64,000 nucleotides of DNA from Pectobacterium araliae. GTDB taxonomy: Bacteria > Pseudomonadota > Gammaproteobacteria > Enterobacterales > Enterobacteriaceae. Shown here one piece after another: positions 20,160 through 31,052 of the stretch (position 1 is the first letter of the stretch; every line of letters starts with the position of its first letter). The stretch is taken from assembly GCF_037076465.1 (NCBI RefSeq), contig NZ_AP028908.1:3224001-3288000 (forward strand), given 5' to 3'. The translations under genes were made by a program, and so were the position numbers. The notes under the pieces are model-generated. The model did no database searches, had not been told where the DNA came from, and saw nothing but the letters and a program-made list of their open reading frames with translations.

Positions 20160-21152
20160 TCAGATTTCCCAATCGTGGCTATAACGCTTGGGCTTAAACT
20201 GAATCACGTCACCTTTCTGCAACCCTTCCAGGCTCACATCGTCTTTTGCTACTTCTGCTTCAATCAGTTCCGACTGCTCACCCAGTTTCAACGACAGACG
20301 CGTTAAAGCACCGAGCGGGCGAATATCACGCACGGTCACCGCCTGATAGCCATCCTGTGCCTGAACGGATAGCGATACTTCATGCGGACGGAACAGAATG
20401 GTTTCTTCCGTTTGCGCCACTTTCAGCCGGTTACTGTCGCCAAGGAAATGGTAAACAAATTCGCTGGCTGGGTTGTTATACACTTCCGCAGGCGTACCAA
20501 TTTGTTCAATGACTCCTTTGTTCATCAGCACGATACGGTCGGCGACTTCCATCGCCTCTTCCTGATCGTGTGTCACAAATACCGATGTCAGATCGATATC
20601 TTCATGCAGTTGAGACAACCAGCGACGCAGCTCTTTACGCACCTTGGCATCCAACGCACCAAAAGGTTCATCCAGCAGCAGAATGCTCGGCTCAACGATC
20701 AATGCACGTGCCAGTGCAATACGCTGACGCTGGCCACCGGAAAGCTGTTCAGGATAGCGATCCCCCAGCCAGTCCAACTGCACCAGATTCAGCAATTCAT
20801 GCACTTTCTTTTCGATCTCACTTTTCGATGGGCGGATATTCTTCGGCTTCATTCGCAGCCCAAACGCGACGTTATCGAACACCGTCATATGGCGAAACAG
20901 CGCATAGTGCTGGAATACAAACCCGACGTTACGTTTACGCACATCGTGAACGGACACATCCTGACCGTGGAAAATAATACTGCCGCTATCTGGCTGCTCC
21001 AGCCCGGCGATAATACGCAGCAGCGTGGTCTTACCGCAGCCCGATGGCCCCAGCAGCGCCACCAGTTCACCGCTGTGGATCGACAAATTAATCTCGTTCA
21101 GCGCCCGAAACTGGCCAAATTGTTTATTAATATTGCGAATCTCAATGCTCAT
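20160..21152 (-). CDS. cysA: Sulfate/thiosulfate ABC transporter ATP-binding protein
   Basis: The 330-residue ATPase energises sulfate uptake through CysT and CysW. Seen: Walker [11 protein letters not shown]-loop FVFQHYALF, signature LSGGQRQR, Walker B LLLDEPF, H-loop FVTHDQEEA. The C-terminal regulatory (TOBE-like) domain is present but shorter than and unlike that of E. coli CysA (365 residues). The protein may therefore belong to a different CysA subgroup. Its start overlaps the cysW stop by 11 bases. Confidence 0.92.
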   Translation of the reverse strand: MSIEIRNINKQFGQFRALNEINLSIHSGELVALLGPSGCGKTTLLRIIAGLEQPDSGSIIFHGQDVSVHDVRKRNVGFVFQHYALFRHMTVFDNVAFGLRMKPKNIRPSKSEIEKKVHELLNLVQLDWLGDRYPEQLSGGQRQRIALARALIVEPSILLLDEPFGALDAKVRKELRRWLSQLHEDIDLTSVFVTHDQEEAMEVADRIVLMNKGVIEQIGTPAEVYNNPASEFVYHFLGDSNRLKVAQTEETILFRPHEVSLSVQAQDGYQAVTVRDIRPLGALTRLSLKLGEQSELIEAEVAKDDVSLEGLQKGDVIQFKPKRYSHDWEI

Positions 21153-22023
21153 TTTTGGCCAACTCCTGTTGTTTCTGTATTTGCTTCGTCAATCGGCTCT
21201 CACTCCACTGGCGCAGCAGCAGTACGACCAGTGACATAATTAGCAGCAGGATCGCCACGCTGAAAGCCGCAACGATATTGTACTCGTTATAAAGAATTTC
21301 GATATGCAGCGGCAATGTGTTAGTCAGGCCGCGAATATGGCCGGAAATGACGGAAACAGCACCAAATTCCCCCATCGCACGCGCGGTGCACAGCACCACG
21401 CCGTAGATCAACGCCCATTTCACATTCGGCAGCGTAATGTGCCAGAACATTTGCCAGCCGTTCGCCCCCAGCAGTCGCGCCGCTTCTTCTTCCTGCGACC
21501 CTTGTTCTTCCATCAGCGGAATCAGCTCACGGGCAACATAAGGCAACGTGACAAAAATCGTCGCCAGTACGATGCCCGGCACGGCGTAAACAATTTGCAG
21601 ATCGTGTTCCAGCAGGAAAGGATAGATCTTACTTTGTGCCCCAAACAGCAGCACATACACCAGTCCGGCAACCACAGGGGAAACAGAAAAGGGCAAATCG
21701 ATCAGCGCCAGCAGGAAACTTTTGCCACGAAATTCGAACTTCGTCACACACCACGCCGTCGCCAGCCCGAATACCACGTTTAGCGGTACAGAAATGACGG
21801 TTGCAAGCAGCGTCAGCTTAAGCGCAGAGATCGCATCCGGTTCGCTAATCGCGTCCCAAAATGCCCCAACGCCTTTATCCAGTCCCTGAGTCACCACCAT
21901 CATCAGCGGCAGTACCAAAATCAGGAAAAAGACGACCCACGCCAGTGAAACCAGAATGTAATAGGCTGCGGGCTGTTTTTTTCTTTTAGCTGCGCTGGCC
22001 TGAGAGGAAATAACCTGTTCCAT
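21142..22023 (-). CDS. cysW: Sulfate/thiosulfate ABC transporter permease CysW
   Basis: A 293-residue inner-membrane permease with about six spans. The binding-protein-dependent transport motif, where CysA couples, reads [23 protein letters not shown]. It pairs with CysT as the heterodimeric channel. Twelve bases separate it from cysT and it overlaps cysA, so the three are one operon. The first 24 residues ([14 protein letters not shown]) are a cytoplasmic tail. Confidence 0.93.
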   Translation of the reverse strand: MEQVISSQASAAKRKKQPAAYYILVSLAWVVFFLILVLPLMMVVTQGLDKGVGAFWDAISEPDAISALKLTLLATVISVPLNVVFGLATAWCVTKFEFRGKSFLLALIDLPFSVSPVVAGLVYVLLFGAQSKIYPFLLEHDLQIVYAVPGIVLATIFVTLPYVARELIPLMEEQGSQEEEAARLLGANGWQMFWHITLPNVKWALIYGVVLCTARAMGEFGAVSVISGHIRGLTNTLPLHIEILYNEYNIVAAFSVAILLLIMSLVVLLLRQWSESRLTKQIQKQQELAKNEH

Positions 22024-22035
22024 GACGACCAGCCC

Positions 22036-22848
22036 TTACAATTTCGGTTGAATGCGACGCTGCAACACATTAATCAGCAGCAGCATAATGAAAGAAACCA
22101 GCAGCATGAATACGCCGATCCCAGTTGCCCCTTTGTAGTCATACTGATCGAGCTTAGAAACGATCAGCAACGGCAGGATCTCGGTTTTAAACGGGATGTT
22201 TCCCGCAATAAACACCACCGAACCGTATTCCCCCACGCCACGCGCAAAGGCTAGAGCAAAGCCCGTCAGCCATGCCGGTAACAACGCAGGAAGTAACACA
22301 TGGCGGAAAACCTGAAGCGGTCGCGCACCAAGACAGGCGGCGGCTTCTTCCACTTCTTTGGGAATATCGGCCAACACCGGCTGTAGCGTTCTGACGACGA
22401 AAGGCAGCGTGACAAAAATGAGCGCCAGCGTGATACCAATGCCGGTGTAGGCAATTTTGAATGGAAATAGCGAACCAATCAGGCCATTCGGTGCATACAA
22501 CGCCGTCAGCGCGATCCCCGCGACTGCGGTTGGCAGGGCGAAGGGCATGTCGATCATAGCATCGATCACTTTACGTCCGGGGAAGGTGTAACGTACAAGC
22601 ACCCACGCCAGCAGCGTCCCAAGAATACCGTTGATAAAGGCAGCAGCCAGTGCAGTGCCAAACGAAAGCCGCAGGGAAAACAATACCTGACGGCTAGTGA
22701 TCAAATCCCAAAACTGGCCAAACGTTAGTTGGCTGGCATACAAAAACATCGCAGCCAATGGGATAAGGACAATTAATCCTAAATAGCTCAGGCTGAACCC
22801 TAACGTTAGCCCGAAACCGGGAATCACTGAGGAAGAACGCTGTGACAT
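22036..22848 (-). CDS. cysT: Sulfate/thiosulfate ABC transporter permease CysT (CysU)
   Basis: A 270-residue inner-membrane permease with six predicted spans and the coupling motif EEAAACLGARPLQVFRHVLLPA. It begins MSQRSSSVIPGFGLTLGFSL. It is first of the cysTWA membrane group, 154 bases after sbp, with a terminator-like hairpin in between. Confidence 0.93.
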   Translation of the reverse strand: MSQRSSSVIPGFGLTLGFSLSYLGLIVLIPLAAMFLYASQLTFGQFWDLITSRQVLFSLRLSFGTALAAAFINGILGTLLAWVLVRYTFPGRKVIDAMIDMPFALPTAVAGIALTALYAPNGLIGSLFPFKIAYTGIGITLALIFVTLPFVVRTLQPVLADIPKEVEEAAACLGARPLQVFRHVLLPALLPAWLTGFALAFARGVGEYGSVVFIAGNIPFKTEILPLLIVSKLDQYDYKGATGIGVFMLLVSFIMLLLINVLQRRIQPKL

Positions 22849-22951
22849 ACCGTGCCTTTAATTTTCATACTCACTACTCAGCCAACAACTGCTTGCCGAC
22901 ACGCGCTACCTGACGGAAGGTTCTGAACAGCTGTCACCAGCCTTTTTAACC

Positions 22952-22979
22952 TGAAAAAAGCCGCTACGGTAATAGCGGC
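22952..22979 (-). terminator. Intrinsic terminator between sbp and cysT
   Basis: On the minus strand GCCGCTA-TTACCG-TAGCGGC (22979-22960) is followed by TTTTTTC. It lies inside what otherwise looks like one sbp-cysTWA transcript, so it probably reduces expression of the membrane genes relative to the binding protein. Confidence 0.8.
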
Positions 22980-23002
22980 CTTAATCCGTCAGACGTTAAA
23001 AC

Positions 23003-24013
23003 TTACTTATTGATCTCTTTAAAGATTACGTCGAACACCCCACCATCGTTAAAGAATTTATCTTGTGCCGCTTTCCAGCCGCCGAAATCCTTATCGATTG
23101 TCACCAGATTCACTGGGGCAAACTGATCTTTAAACTCTTCGGCAATCTTGGCATTACGTGGGCGGTAGAAGTTTTTACCGATGATGCGTTGCGCGTCATC
23201 GCTGTAGAGGTATTGCAGATAAGCTTCAGCCTGTTTCTGCGTCCCTTTACGCTCAACGACTTTATCGACAACGGCAACGGGTGGTTCGGCCAGAATCGAC
23301 AGCGACGGTGTGACGATTTCAAGCTGATCGCCGCCCTGCTCTTTCAGAGAAAGATAGGCTTCGTTTTCCCATGCCAGCAATACATCGCCTAACTGACGTT
23401 GTACAAAACTGATGGTTGCACCACGTGCACCAGTATCCAGTACAGGAGCATGGCGATACAATTCGGTGACAAATTTCAGTGCGGTTTCATCGTTACCACC
23501 CGGTAGAGCTTTGGCATAGGCCCAAGCCGCTAGGAAGTTCCAACGTGCGCCACCAGAGGTTTTCGGGTTTGGCGTGATCACTTCAACGCCCGGTTTCACC
23601 AAATCGTTCCAGTCTTTGATTTGCTTCGGATTACCTTTGCGCACCAGGAAAACGATAGTGGAAGTATAAGGGGTACTGTTGTCAGGCAAACGCGCCTGCC
23701 ATTTAGGATCGATCAGCGGTTGATTCAGGTTTAATGCATCAATGTCACCCGCCAGCGCCAGCGTCACTACGTCAGCCTGCAAGCCATCAATGACTGAACG
23801 CGCCTGTTTTCCAGACCCACCGTGCGAATTTTTGATCGTGATATCTTCGCCCGTGGTCGCTTTCCAATGCTTAATAAACGCCGCATTGTATTGTTGATAC
23901 AGTTCACGCGTCGGATCGTAAGACACGTTTAGTAATTCGGTAGCCGCCGAGGCCACACCAGAAAATAACAGCGCTGCCGTAGCAACAGATAACCCCAGAC
24001 GACGTATTGACAT
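23003..24013 (-). CDS. sbp: Periplasmic sulfate-binding protein
   Basis: Sbp captures sulfate in the periplasm and delivers it to CysTWA. The start at ATG 24013 has AGGGAG 11-16 bases upstream; a GTG three codons earlier lies on top of that site and is unlikely. The 336-residue precursor has a signal peptide cleaved near [22 protein letters not shown], the conserved N-terminus of mature Sbp. [25 protein letters not shown] is the sulfate-pocket region. CysB control is expected by analogy but not shown. Confidence 0.95.
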   Translation of the reverse strand: MSIRRLGLSVATAALLFSGVASAATELLNVSYDPTRELYQQYNAAFIKHWKATTGEDITIKNSHGGSGKQARSVIDGLQADVVTLALAGDIDALNLNQPLIDPKWQARLPDNSTPYTSTIVFLVRKGNPKQIKDWNDLVKPGVEVITPNPKTSGGARWNFLAAWAYAKALPGGNDETALKFVTELYRHAPVLDTGARGATISFVQRQLGDVLLAWENEAYLSLKEQGGDQLEIVTPSLSILAEPPVAVVDKVVERKGTQKQAEAYLQYLYSDDAQRIIGKNFYRPRNAKIAEEFKDQFAPVNLVTIDKDFGGWKAAQDKFFNDGGVFDVIFKEINK

Positions 24014-24328
24014 TCTTATCACTCCCTAACCTTAATGCTGGAAAGTATTTAGATGAAATAATGATGAATGTGGCTGGTTAGGCCGTTTATGCGGTTATCG
24101 AACTGACAACGACAATATGGAAGTGACAATAGTGGATATAGGGAAGGGGCAAAAATATTGTTTCGCGATAATTTATGCTATCGCGTTATATTGTTAATGG
24201 TTATGTCATAGTTTCCAGTCTAAGCAATTTTGTGATGGCTGAAGACCGAAATAGATAGCCTGATGCCGTGCGGCATCAGGGTTATACGGCGGAAGGTCGA
24301 TTTAAGTAAAGGCGGGTATCTTTCTGTC
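24014..24328. other. cdaR-sbp intergenic region
   Basis: A gap of 315 bases holding the sbp promoter. A 9-bp hairpin, CCTGATGCC-GTGC-GGCATCAGG at 24259-24280, is near the end of cdaR (leftward). It lacks a T-run and may be a weak terminator of cdaR. Nothing else recognised. Confidence 0.5.
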
Positions 24329-25486
24329 CTACTCTTCTTCATCCAACTGTAAAGCCACGTACAGCAGCAAACGGTCGTCGAAATTCCCCAGATCTAATCC
24401 CGTGAGTTCAGAGATACGATTAAGACGATACTCCAGCGTATTACGGTGGATAAACAACGCTTTCGCCGTCGCACCAGGTTGAACGTTATTACGGAACCAG
24501 GCCCCCAACGTTCGGCGCAGCAGACCATTGCCGTCCATTGCCTTAAGCTTTGAGAGCGGGCGCACCAGCTCGTTTGCCTGCCAGCCGCCACGCAGGCTAT
24601 CTAGCAGTACGGGCAACATCAGATCCTGATAGTAATAACAGCGTTGGGCGGGCATACGCTGCTTGCCTACGCTCATGGTCGTTCGCGCGGTACGGTAAGA
24701 ACGAGCAATACTGCCGGGGCCAGCAAAGTAGTTCCCTAGCGCCAGCCGTACGCGTAGCCGACTGCTTTCTGCCATACGCGACATCAACGTGTCCACGCGC
24801 CTGCGATGATCTTCTGCATCCCAGCGCCCATGGCTGTTCAGCGCCGGTTTTAGCACCACCATTTCCGTCAGAGAAACAATCGCGATCAGATTGTCACGCT
24901 CCGGCGTGGTCAGCAGCGTTTGTAGCTGCTGTAGCTCAGCCATTGCCGAGTCTACGCCGAGCTGGCCGCTGTCCACTTCGATCACCGCAGCGACGCGAGG
25001 TTTATTCAGATCGATACCTAAACGTTGTGCCCACTCCATAAGAGCAGGCGACAAATCGTCGGTACGGATCAGGTTCAGCACCAGCTCTTCACGCAGACGA
25101 CTATCCTGCGCCAGCATATGCAGCAGCCTCGCCTGTTCCAGCATCATTTCTGCCGTCATGCAGACGAGTTCGCCATATTGTCGCAGCTGGCTAGGATTCC
25201 CCGTCAAGCCGATAACGCCAACAATCTCACCATCAATGCGCAAGGGTAAATTAATACCCGGACGCACGCCGTGCAGGTGGCGCGCCACGGCGTCATCAAT
25301 ATCAACAACCCGCCCCTGCGAGAGCGCCAACAGCGCCCCTTCGTGTAATTCCCCCAATCGTTCCTGATCGCCACTGCCGATAATCTTGCCGCGAGCATCC
25401 ATCACATTAATATTGCTATCAATGATCTGCATGGTTCGCGCGACAATATCCTGTGCCATCTTGGCATTGAGATGATACGACGCCAT
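24329..25486 (-). CDS. cdaR: Sugar diacid utilisation regulator CdaR
   Basis: CdaR activates genes for D-glucarate, D-galactarate and D-glycerate use. The start MASYHLNAKMAQDIVARTMQ at 25486 matches E. coli and gives 385 residues; 26 further upstream codons are open but have no homology. Domains: N-terminal diacid recognition domain with INVMDARGKIIGSGD, a GGDEF-like middle, and a C-terminal PucR-type helix-turn-helix (ALFIHRNTLEYRLNRISELT). It follows degP on the same strand, as in E. coli. Confidence 0.96.
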   Translation of the reverse strand: MASYHLNAKMAQDIVARTMQIIDSNINVMDARGKIIGSGDQERLGELHEGALLALSQGRVVDIDDAVARHLHGVRPGINLPLRIDGEIVGVIGLTGNPSQLRQYGELVCMTAEMMLEQARLLHMLAQDSRLREELVLNLIRTDDLSPALMEWAQRLGIDLNKPRVAAVIEVDSGQLGVDSAMAELQQLQTLLTTPERDNLIAIVSLTEMVVLKPALNSHGRWDAEDHRRRVDTLMSRMAESSRLRVRLALGNYFAGPGSIARSYRTARTTMSVGKQRMPAQRCYYYQDLMLPVLLDSLRGGWQANELVRPLSKLKAMDGNGLLRRTLGAWFRNNVQPGATAKALFIHRNTLEYRLNRISELTGLDLGNFDDRLLLYVALQLDEEE

Positions 25487-25632
25487 TTTTACCTCTGAGA
25501 GGAACATTGACAATTGCACCAGCATACCGCCACGCGGTGCCCCACACATTGTGCAAATTAACAAAGAAACAGGAATTAGGTTAAATCTGTGGGAGAACTC
25601 ACAAAAGCGCTTTCAGAGAGAAGCGAGAGACA

Positions 25633-25654
25633 GCCGGGCACCCGCGTGCCCGGC
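25633..25654 (-). terminator. Probable terminator of degP
   Basis: A strong 9-bp stem GCCGGGCAC-CCGC-GTGCCCGGC lies between the degP stop and cdaR. The T tract after it is poor on the minus strand (TGTCTCTC), so termination strength is uncertain. Confidence 0.5.
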
Positions 25655-25718
25655 CAGAAAACTAACGTAACAGATTGTCTTAAAAGGTAATTATTAACTT
25701 ATGCGCTAAACAACCCGA

Positions 25719-27182
25719 TTACTGAGCCAACAGATAAATTGAACTGTCACCGCGGCGTACATTCAAGGCTAATACCGCTGGTTTACTGTCCAGAATTTTA
25801 CGCAGTTCACCAATATTCTGTATTGCCTGCTGGTTAACACCGAGAATGATGTCATCCTTCTTCAGGCCAATTTTAGCCGCAGCAGAACCGGGTTTGACGT
25901 TATCCACTTTAACGCCTTTTTCGCCATCCACCTGCGTATTGCTCAGCTCCGCCCCTTCAATACCGGAATAGAGATTACCGGAAGCCACCTGAGCCTGATT
26001 ACTTTGTTGCAGCGCCACCTCGACGGTCAGCGGTTTACCTTCACGCAGCAGCCCCAGCGCCACTTTGCTGCCCACCGGCAACGAACCGACCTGTGCACGC
26101 AATGCGGAGAAGCTGCTAACCGCCTTACCATTCAGCGTGACGATCACATCACCTGCCTTGATACCCGCCACATCCGCCGCCGATTTCGGCCGCACTTGAC
26201 TCACAAACGCACCGCGCTGTGCATCAACCTTCATCGCCTGTGCCAACTCGGAATTCAGTTCCGTTCCGGTAATGCCCAGCTCACCACGTTTCACTTCACC
26301 AAATTCGACAATCTGTGCGACAACGCTTTTCACCATGTTGCTGGGAATGGCGAAACCAATCCCGATATTGCCGCCACCAGGGGCAAGAATCGCGGTATTC
26401 AACCCAATCAACTCACCATTCAGGTTCACCAGCGCACCGCCAGAATTCCCGCGATTGATCGCTGCATCGGTCTGAATAAAGTCCTCGTAATTTTCAATAT
26501 TCAACCCGCTACGCCCCAGCGCGGACACAATGCCCGATGTCGCGGTTTCTCCCAAACCATACGGGTTACCAATCGCGACCGTATAATCACCTACCCGTAA
26601 CTGATCGGAATCCGCAACCTTAATCGCCGTCAGGTTTTTAAAGTCTTTCAACTGTATCAGCGCGATATCTGAACGCGGGTCTTTGCCTAACACTTTACCG
26701 TCATACTTGCGGCCATCGCTGAGTCGAATCTGAATCTTATCGGCGTTATCCACCACGTGGCTGTTGGTCACCACGTAGCCTTTTTCCGCATTAATCACGA
26801 CGCCTGCGCCCAACGCCTGGAAGTTTTCCTGTTTTGGTTGTGGTTGACCGTCGTCATCGTCACCGTCTCCCTGACACATCGGCGATGACTGGAACGGCGA
26901 TCCTTCCTGACAGAAAGGCGAGTTTTCGCCAAAAAATGGCTGAAGCTGTGGCGGAATATTTTCTTTGCCTAAATTATTCTCTCTATCCTGATTGGTGGTA
27001 TGTCCTTCCACGTAGATACTCACGACGGAAGGCATAATTTTTTCCAGCATAGGAGCCAGGCTGGGTAATTGACCCGATGATGCAGCAGATGCCGCTGACT
27101 CAGCCGCATTCGCCGTAGTTGAACCCATCGCCATCGCCAGACTTAACGCCAGCGCACTCAGGAGCAGTGATTTTTTTTTCAT
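25719..27182 (-). CDS. degP: Periplasmic serine endoprotease / chaperone DegP
   Basis: DegP (HtrA) degrades or refolds misfolded envelope proteins. The 487-residue precursor has a signal peptide (MKKKSLLLSALALSLAMAMG..). The trypsin-like domain carries His in VVTNSHVVDNA, Asp in DPRSDIALIQ and Ser in GNSGGALVN, and two PDZ domains follow (starting near GELGITGTELN and SGIEGAELS). The LA loop carries the CQ-rich stretch around 115-150. A sigma-E-type promoter lies upstream. Confidence 0.98.
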   Translation of the reverse strand: MKKKSLLLSALALSLAMAMGSTTANAAESAASAASSGQLPSLAPMLEKIMPSVVSIYVEGHTTNQDRENNLGKENIPPQLQPFFGENSPFCQEGSPFQSSPMCQGDGDDDDGQPQPKQENFQALGAGVVINAEKGYVVTNSHVVDNADKIQIRLSDGRKYDGKVLGKDPRSDIALIQLKDFKNLTAIKVADSDQLRVGDYTVAIGNPYGLGETATSGIVSALGRSGLNIENYEDFIQTDAAINRGNSGGALVNLNGELIGLNTAILAPGGGNIGIGFAIPSNMVKSVVAQIVEFGEVKRGELGITGTELNSELAQAMKVDAQRGAFVSQVRPKSAADVAGIKAGDVIVTLNGKAVSSFSALRAQVGSLPVGSKVALGLLREGKPLTVEVALQQSNQAQVASGNLYSGIEGAELSNTQVDGEKGVKVDNVKPGSAAAKIGLKKDDIILGVNQQAIQNIGELRKILDSKPAVLALNVRRGDSSIYLLAQ

Positions 27183-27264
27183 AGGAGTCTATCTCATAGT
27201 AATCAACACGCGAGTCTTACGGCCCGTGTACCCGACACCGGGTACACTCAGTGCTCGTGCTGTA

Positions 27265-27292
27265 TGAGATAAATATGAACCAACAAGGTTCC
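27265..27292 (-). promoter_or_regulatory. Candidate sigma-E promoter of degP
   Basis: On the minus strand GGAACCT (27292-27286) is followed by 16 bases and TCTCA (27269-27265). Each box differs by one base from the sigma-E consensus (GGAACTT / TCTGA). degP is a classic sigma-E target in E. coli, which supports the call. Confidence 0.65.
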
Positions 27293-27371
27293 CAAGGGGA
27301 AGATCGTGAAGCGTAAGGAAATATTGAACGGCTTTACAAAACTCGCGATTTCCGTTGCAGCCTGTTCATCG

Positions 27372-28883
27372 CTAATCCGCCGCCATCAGTTTGCGGTACT
27401 CGTCGTAGGCATACAGATCCGTCATACCGCTGATGTAATCCTGAATCAGGCGGGCTCGATAATAATATTCACGGACGATTTGCTCGGTTTCTGGTAGCCC
27501 TTCCAACTCACTGACAGCTTCACGATAGGCCAAACAATGCTTGCTAGATAGCTTGTGATAAAGCCGCGTTTCGATCGGATAACGCCGATGGGTATCCTCG
27601 CGGACGAGCTGGCCGAAATCCAGATAGGGCATCTCAAGCAGCGGACTATAAATATCCAGCAGGCCGCGAATCACACGGTCGCCCTGTAGCTCCAGTTGCT
27701 CAACCTCATGATGGTTAAAAACATGCTTTAAGGCGACACGTTTAAAGATACCTAACAGACGGTTCTGCGGACTGTCGTCCTCAAGCAAGGCCTGATTGAA
27801 CGATCCGGCATAGACCTCCGGCAGGTTGTCGATAAAACGCAGCGCGGCATGTGGCACCATCTGACCCACAGTGTAAACGCGGAGATTCATAAAGAACTGA
27901 TCATCGTGACTGCGCCACTGAAAGCGCTCGCGCTCTTTGTAAGCACGTTCAATGGTTTTAGCAAAGATGTCTTTCTCTGCGCCTGCCCCCCAATTCTCAC
28001 GCAGACGATCGTAAAGTTCTTCGATCGTGAGGATATCTTTCTCGACAGCATCTTCTAAATCCGCGATACAGTAGGAAACATCATCGGCCGCTTCCATAAT
28101 ATAGCTCAGCGGGTGGCGATGAAATTCGCCCATATCCAGCTCTTCACGCAACCTGACAACAAAGGCTTCCTCTGACAGATAGTAGCCCGGTTTCTTCATC
28201 AAATAATCGTAATCGGTAGGAAGCTCACCGCGCCAATACGCAGGGCGGGTATATTTCAGAATACAAGCCACTTGCCCGTAAGTCAGATTAAGCTTGAGCA
28301 ACGTATGTACCAGACGGATCGCCTGCGCATTACCTTCAAAATGGCTCAGATCTTGCCGGATCTGTGCGCGTAGATCGTCCAGCCCATCTTGCCGCATCCG
28401 CAGCGTAGGGACTCGACAGTCATCGACGCGTTCCGGGGATTCGCTGTCCAGATAATGGCTATCCAGTAATGTCCTGAACCATTGATTAATCGCGGACTCA
28501 CCAAAATGGCCAAACGGCGGATTGCCGATATCGTGCATCAGGCATGCCATTTCAACCAAACTTTCAAACGGCGTTTGCCTGTCGTCCAGACCCAATACCA
28601 CCAGTCGATCATCGGCTTGCAGGCGGTGCAAAATCTCTTTGGCGATGTAGCGGCCAACCTGCTGTACTTCCATCGAATGGGTCAGACGGGAGCGGACGGC
28701 CGCATTACGTTCTAGTGGAAAGACTTGGGTTTTTTGCTGTAAACGGCGGATGGCAGCGGAATTGATAATACGACCACGGTCGCTCTCAAACTGGCGCACA
28801 ATCGCATAGCCATTATCAGCCGTTTTAGGTCGACTGTAATGCCGCTGAAAGCTCATTTTTTTGGCGAAATCGATAGTAGCCAT
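27372..28883 (-). CDS. dgt: Deoxyguanosinetriphosphate triphosphohydrolase
   Basis: Dgt hydrolyses dGTP to deoxyguanosine and triphosphate. The 503-residue protein has the HD-domain metal site: His in [10 protein letters not shown] in [13 protein letters not shown], and a later Asp in [15 protein letters not shown]. It begins [20 protein letters not shown]. Length matches E. coli Dgt (505). Divergent from mtnN. Confidence 0.97.
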   Translation of the reverse strand: MATIDFAKKMSFQRHYSRPKTADNGYAIVRQFESDRGRIINSAAIRRLQQKTQVFPLERNAAVRSRLTHSMEVQQVGRYIAKEILHRLQADDRLVVLGLDDRQTPFESLVEMACLMHDIGNPPFGHFGESAINQWFRTLLDSHYLDSESPERVDDCRVPTLRMRQDGLDDLRAQIRQDLSHFEGNAQAIRLVHTLLKLNLTYGQVACILKYTRPAYWRGELPTDYDYLMKKPGYYLSEEAFVVRLREELDMGEFHRHPLSYIMEAADDVSYCIADLEDAVEKDILTIEELYDRLRENWGAGAEKDIFAKTIERAYKERERFQWRSHDDQFFMNLRVYTVGQMVPHAALRFIDNLPEVYAGSFNQALLEDDSPQNRLLGIFKRVALKHVFNHHEVEQLELQGDRVIRGLLDIYSPLLEMPYLDFGQLVREDTHRRYPIETRLYHKLSSKHCLAYREAVSELEGLPETEQIVREYYYRARLIQDYISGMTDLYAYDEYRKLMAAD

Positions 28884-29006
28884 ACGGTTTTCCTTGTCAT
28901 TACGCTACAGCACAATGATGGACACGCCATCTCCCCTTGCTAGCCATGATAGACTAACGTCCGCGATATACACCTTCCATTTATAACAGAATTTACGAGG
29001 AACCTT

Positions 29007-29705
29007 ATGAAAGTCGGTATTATCGGCGCGATGGAACAAGAAGTAACATTACTGCGCGATCGGATTGAAAACCGCCAGACCTTTCAACGTGCGGGTTGCG
29101 AAATCTACACCGGACAAATCAACGGTGTGGACGTCGCACTGCTGAAATCCGGTATCGGTAAAGTCTCCGCCGCACTGGGCACCACGCTGCTGCTGGAACA
29201 CAGCAAGCCAGATGTGGTGATTAATACCGGTTCCGCTGGCGGACTGGCGCCGACACTGAATGTCGGCGATATCGTCGTTTCTGATGAAGTACGTTACCAC
29301 GATGCCGACGTCACGGCCTTTGGCTATGAACCCGGCCAGATGGCGGGCTGCCCTGCCGCTTTCCCTGCCGATGAAAAACTCATCGCACTGGCGCAGGAAG
29401 CAATTACCGATTTACAACTCAATGCTGTGCGCGGTCTGGTTGTTAGCGGCGACGCCTTCATTAACGGCGCAGAGCCGTTAGCGCGCATCCGCACCACCTT
29501 CCCGCAGGCCATTGCCGTGGAAATGGAAGCTACCGCGATCGCCCATGTTTGCCATCAATTCGCCGTACCGTTTGTGGTGGTTCGCGCCATTTCTGATGTA
29601 GCCGATAAAGCTTCACACCTGAGTTTTGATGAGTTCCTGAGCGTCGCCGCACAGCAATCAACGCGGATGGTAGAAGCGATTTTGGCTAAATTAGCTGCAC
29701 GCTAA
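29007..29705 (+). CDS. mtnN: 5'-methylthioadenosine/S-adenosylhomocysteine nucleosidase
   Basis: MtnN (Pfs) cleaves adenine from methylthioadenosine and S-adenosylhomocysteine, recycling SAM by-products and feeding LuxS. The 232 residues show [16 protein letters not shown], the [11 protein letters not shown] substrate loop and the catalytic Asp in VRAISDVAD. Length equals E. coli. Three bases separate its stop from btuF, so they are likely co-transcribed. Confidence 0.98.
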   Translation: MKVGIIGAMEQEVTLLRDRIENRQTFQRAGCEIYTGQINGVDVALLKSGIGKVSAALGTTLLLEHSKPDVVINTGSAGGLAPTLNVGDIVVSDEVRYHDADVTAFGYEPGQMAGCPAAFPADEKLIALAQEAITDLQLNAVRGLVVSGDAFINGAEPLARIRTTFPQAIAVEMEATAIAHVCHQFAVPFVVVRAISDVADKASHLSFDEFLSVAAQQSTRMVEAILAKLAAR

Positions 29706-29708
29706 TCG

Positions 29709-30548
29709 ATGACTTTCAGGCTCCTCTGCTGGCTGACCGGGCTACTACTCTGCACCGCCGCTTATGCTATGCCGCAACGTGTTATCAGTCTCGCACCGCA
29801 CGCGACGGAAATGGCCTATGCGGCTGGCATGGGCGAACAGCTAGTTGCGGTCAGCGCCTGGTCAGATTACCCGCCGGAAGCGCAAAAATTGGAACAGGTT
29901 GCCTCCTGGCAAGGCATTAATCTGGAGCGAATCCTCGCCCTCAAGCCCGATCTGATTCTGGCCTGGCGCGAGGGCAACCCGCAGCGCCCGCTGGAACAGC
30001 TCGCCAACTTCTCGATTCCCATCGTTTATCTGGATGCAAAAACACTGGACGATATCCCCGCATCATTACGACAGTTGGCAACCTATAGCCGTCATCCTGA
30101 ACAAGCCGAACAGGCCGCGATAAATTTTCAGCAGCAAATAGGCGAGCTACAGCACGCGGGTGAGAAGCATAAGGCAGCGCACGCCGTTCCGTTGCGGGTA
30201 TTCATTCAATTTGGCACTCAACCGCTGTTTACCTCTTCGAAAGCCACGCTGCAAAGTCAGATCGTTTCACTATGCGGCGCAGAAAATATTTTTGACGACA
30301 GCCCAGTGCCTTGGCCACAGGTCAGTCGTGAACAGGTGTTAAGGCGGCAACCACAGGCCATTATTCTCGGCGGTGCTTCAGATAGAATTTCCAGCGTGCA
30401 GGCATTTTGGCAACCACAGCTCGCGGTTCCGGTAATTACCGTTAACGAAGACTGGTTTAGCCGCAGCGGCCCACGTTTACTATTAGCGGCACAGCAAATT
30501 TGCTCTCAATTAGCTGAATTAAGACCGGCATCCCCGTCAGTAAAATGA
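29709..30548 (+). CDS. btuF: Vitamin B12-binding periplasmic protein
   Basis: BtuF delivers cobalamin to BtuCD. The 279-residue precursor has a signal peptide ([20 protein letters not shown]) followed by [20 protein letters not shown], the start of a class III periplasmic binding fold. [10 protein letters not shown] is a conserved ligand-loop segment. It is in an operon with mtnN, as in E. coli; btuCD are not in the window. Confidence 0.95.
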   Translation: MTFRLLCWLTGLLLCTAAYAMPQRVISLAPHATEMAYAAGMGEQLVAVSAWSDYPPEAQKLEQVASWQGINLERILALKPDLILAWREGNPQRPLEQLANFSIPIVYLDAKTLDDIPASLRQLATYSRHPEQAEQAAINFQQQIGELQHAGEKHKAAHAVPLRVFIQFGTQPLFTSSKATLQSQIVSLCGAENIFDDSPVPWPQVSREQVLRRQPQAIILGGASDRISSVQAFWQPQLAVPVITVNEDWFSRSGPRLLLAAQQICSQLAELRPASPSVK

Positions 30549-30764
30549 GCATTAATTAACACAATGAAATCATCTCGATAACAATAGCTTCATTAGTATA
30601 CAAGCTGTAACACTAGCAGGCTTTTATTTCGCCAACATTTGCCGATAATCTGAGCGTAAGAGTGGAATCATAGACATCTACTAAGGTGCTGATTACTGCT
30701 CGTCATAACGAAATCAGAAAAATTTGAACCGATATCGGTTCCTTTACACCAGGTAGCTTAGAAC

Positions 30765-31043
30765 ATGAAAAATGCGTTGCTTTGCGCAAGCTTGCTGATC
30801 GCGGCTTGTGGAACTGCCTATGCAGGAAGTAGCGGCGGGCAAATTAATGCTCAACTGACGATATTACCGTCTTGTGGCGTAGCGCCGCAGTCCGGTCAAT
30901 ATCAAATGGCATGTAATGTCGCCTCTGTACCTCAACCTAAAATTACTGAGTCACGTATTCAGATCGATCAGGCAAAATTTTCAGCATCTGCGGCAAAAAC
31001 CACGCAGGGTACGGAAACACGTTTGATTACGGTCGAATGGTAA
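30765..31043 (+). CDS. Small exported protein of unknown function
   Basis: I do not recognise this 92-residue protein. It has a clear signal peptide ending CGTAYA, giving a mature form of about 72 residues with two cysteines (SCGV and MACN) that could form a disulfide. The composition (GGQINAQLTILPSCGV) faintly recalls the start of spore-coat-U / pilus-subunit-like beta proteins, but it is much shorter. AGGTAG lies about 15 bases before the ATG and a strong terminator follows. It sits where E. coli has yadS. Confidence 0.7.
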   Translation: MKNALLCASLLIAACGTAYAGSSGGQINAQLTILPSCGVAPQSGQYQMACNVASVPQPKITESRIQIDQAKFSASAAKTTQGTETRLITVEW

Positions 31044-31052
31044 TCACAGTAA

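Noticed and set aside
24259..24280. REP element downstream of cdaR
   Set aside because: Short symmetric palindrome without the conserved REP body; treated as a hairpin only.
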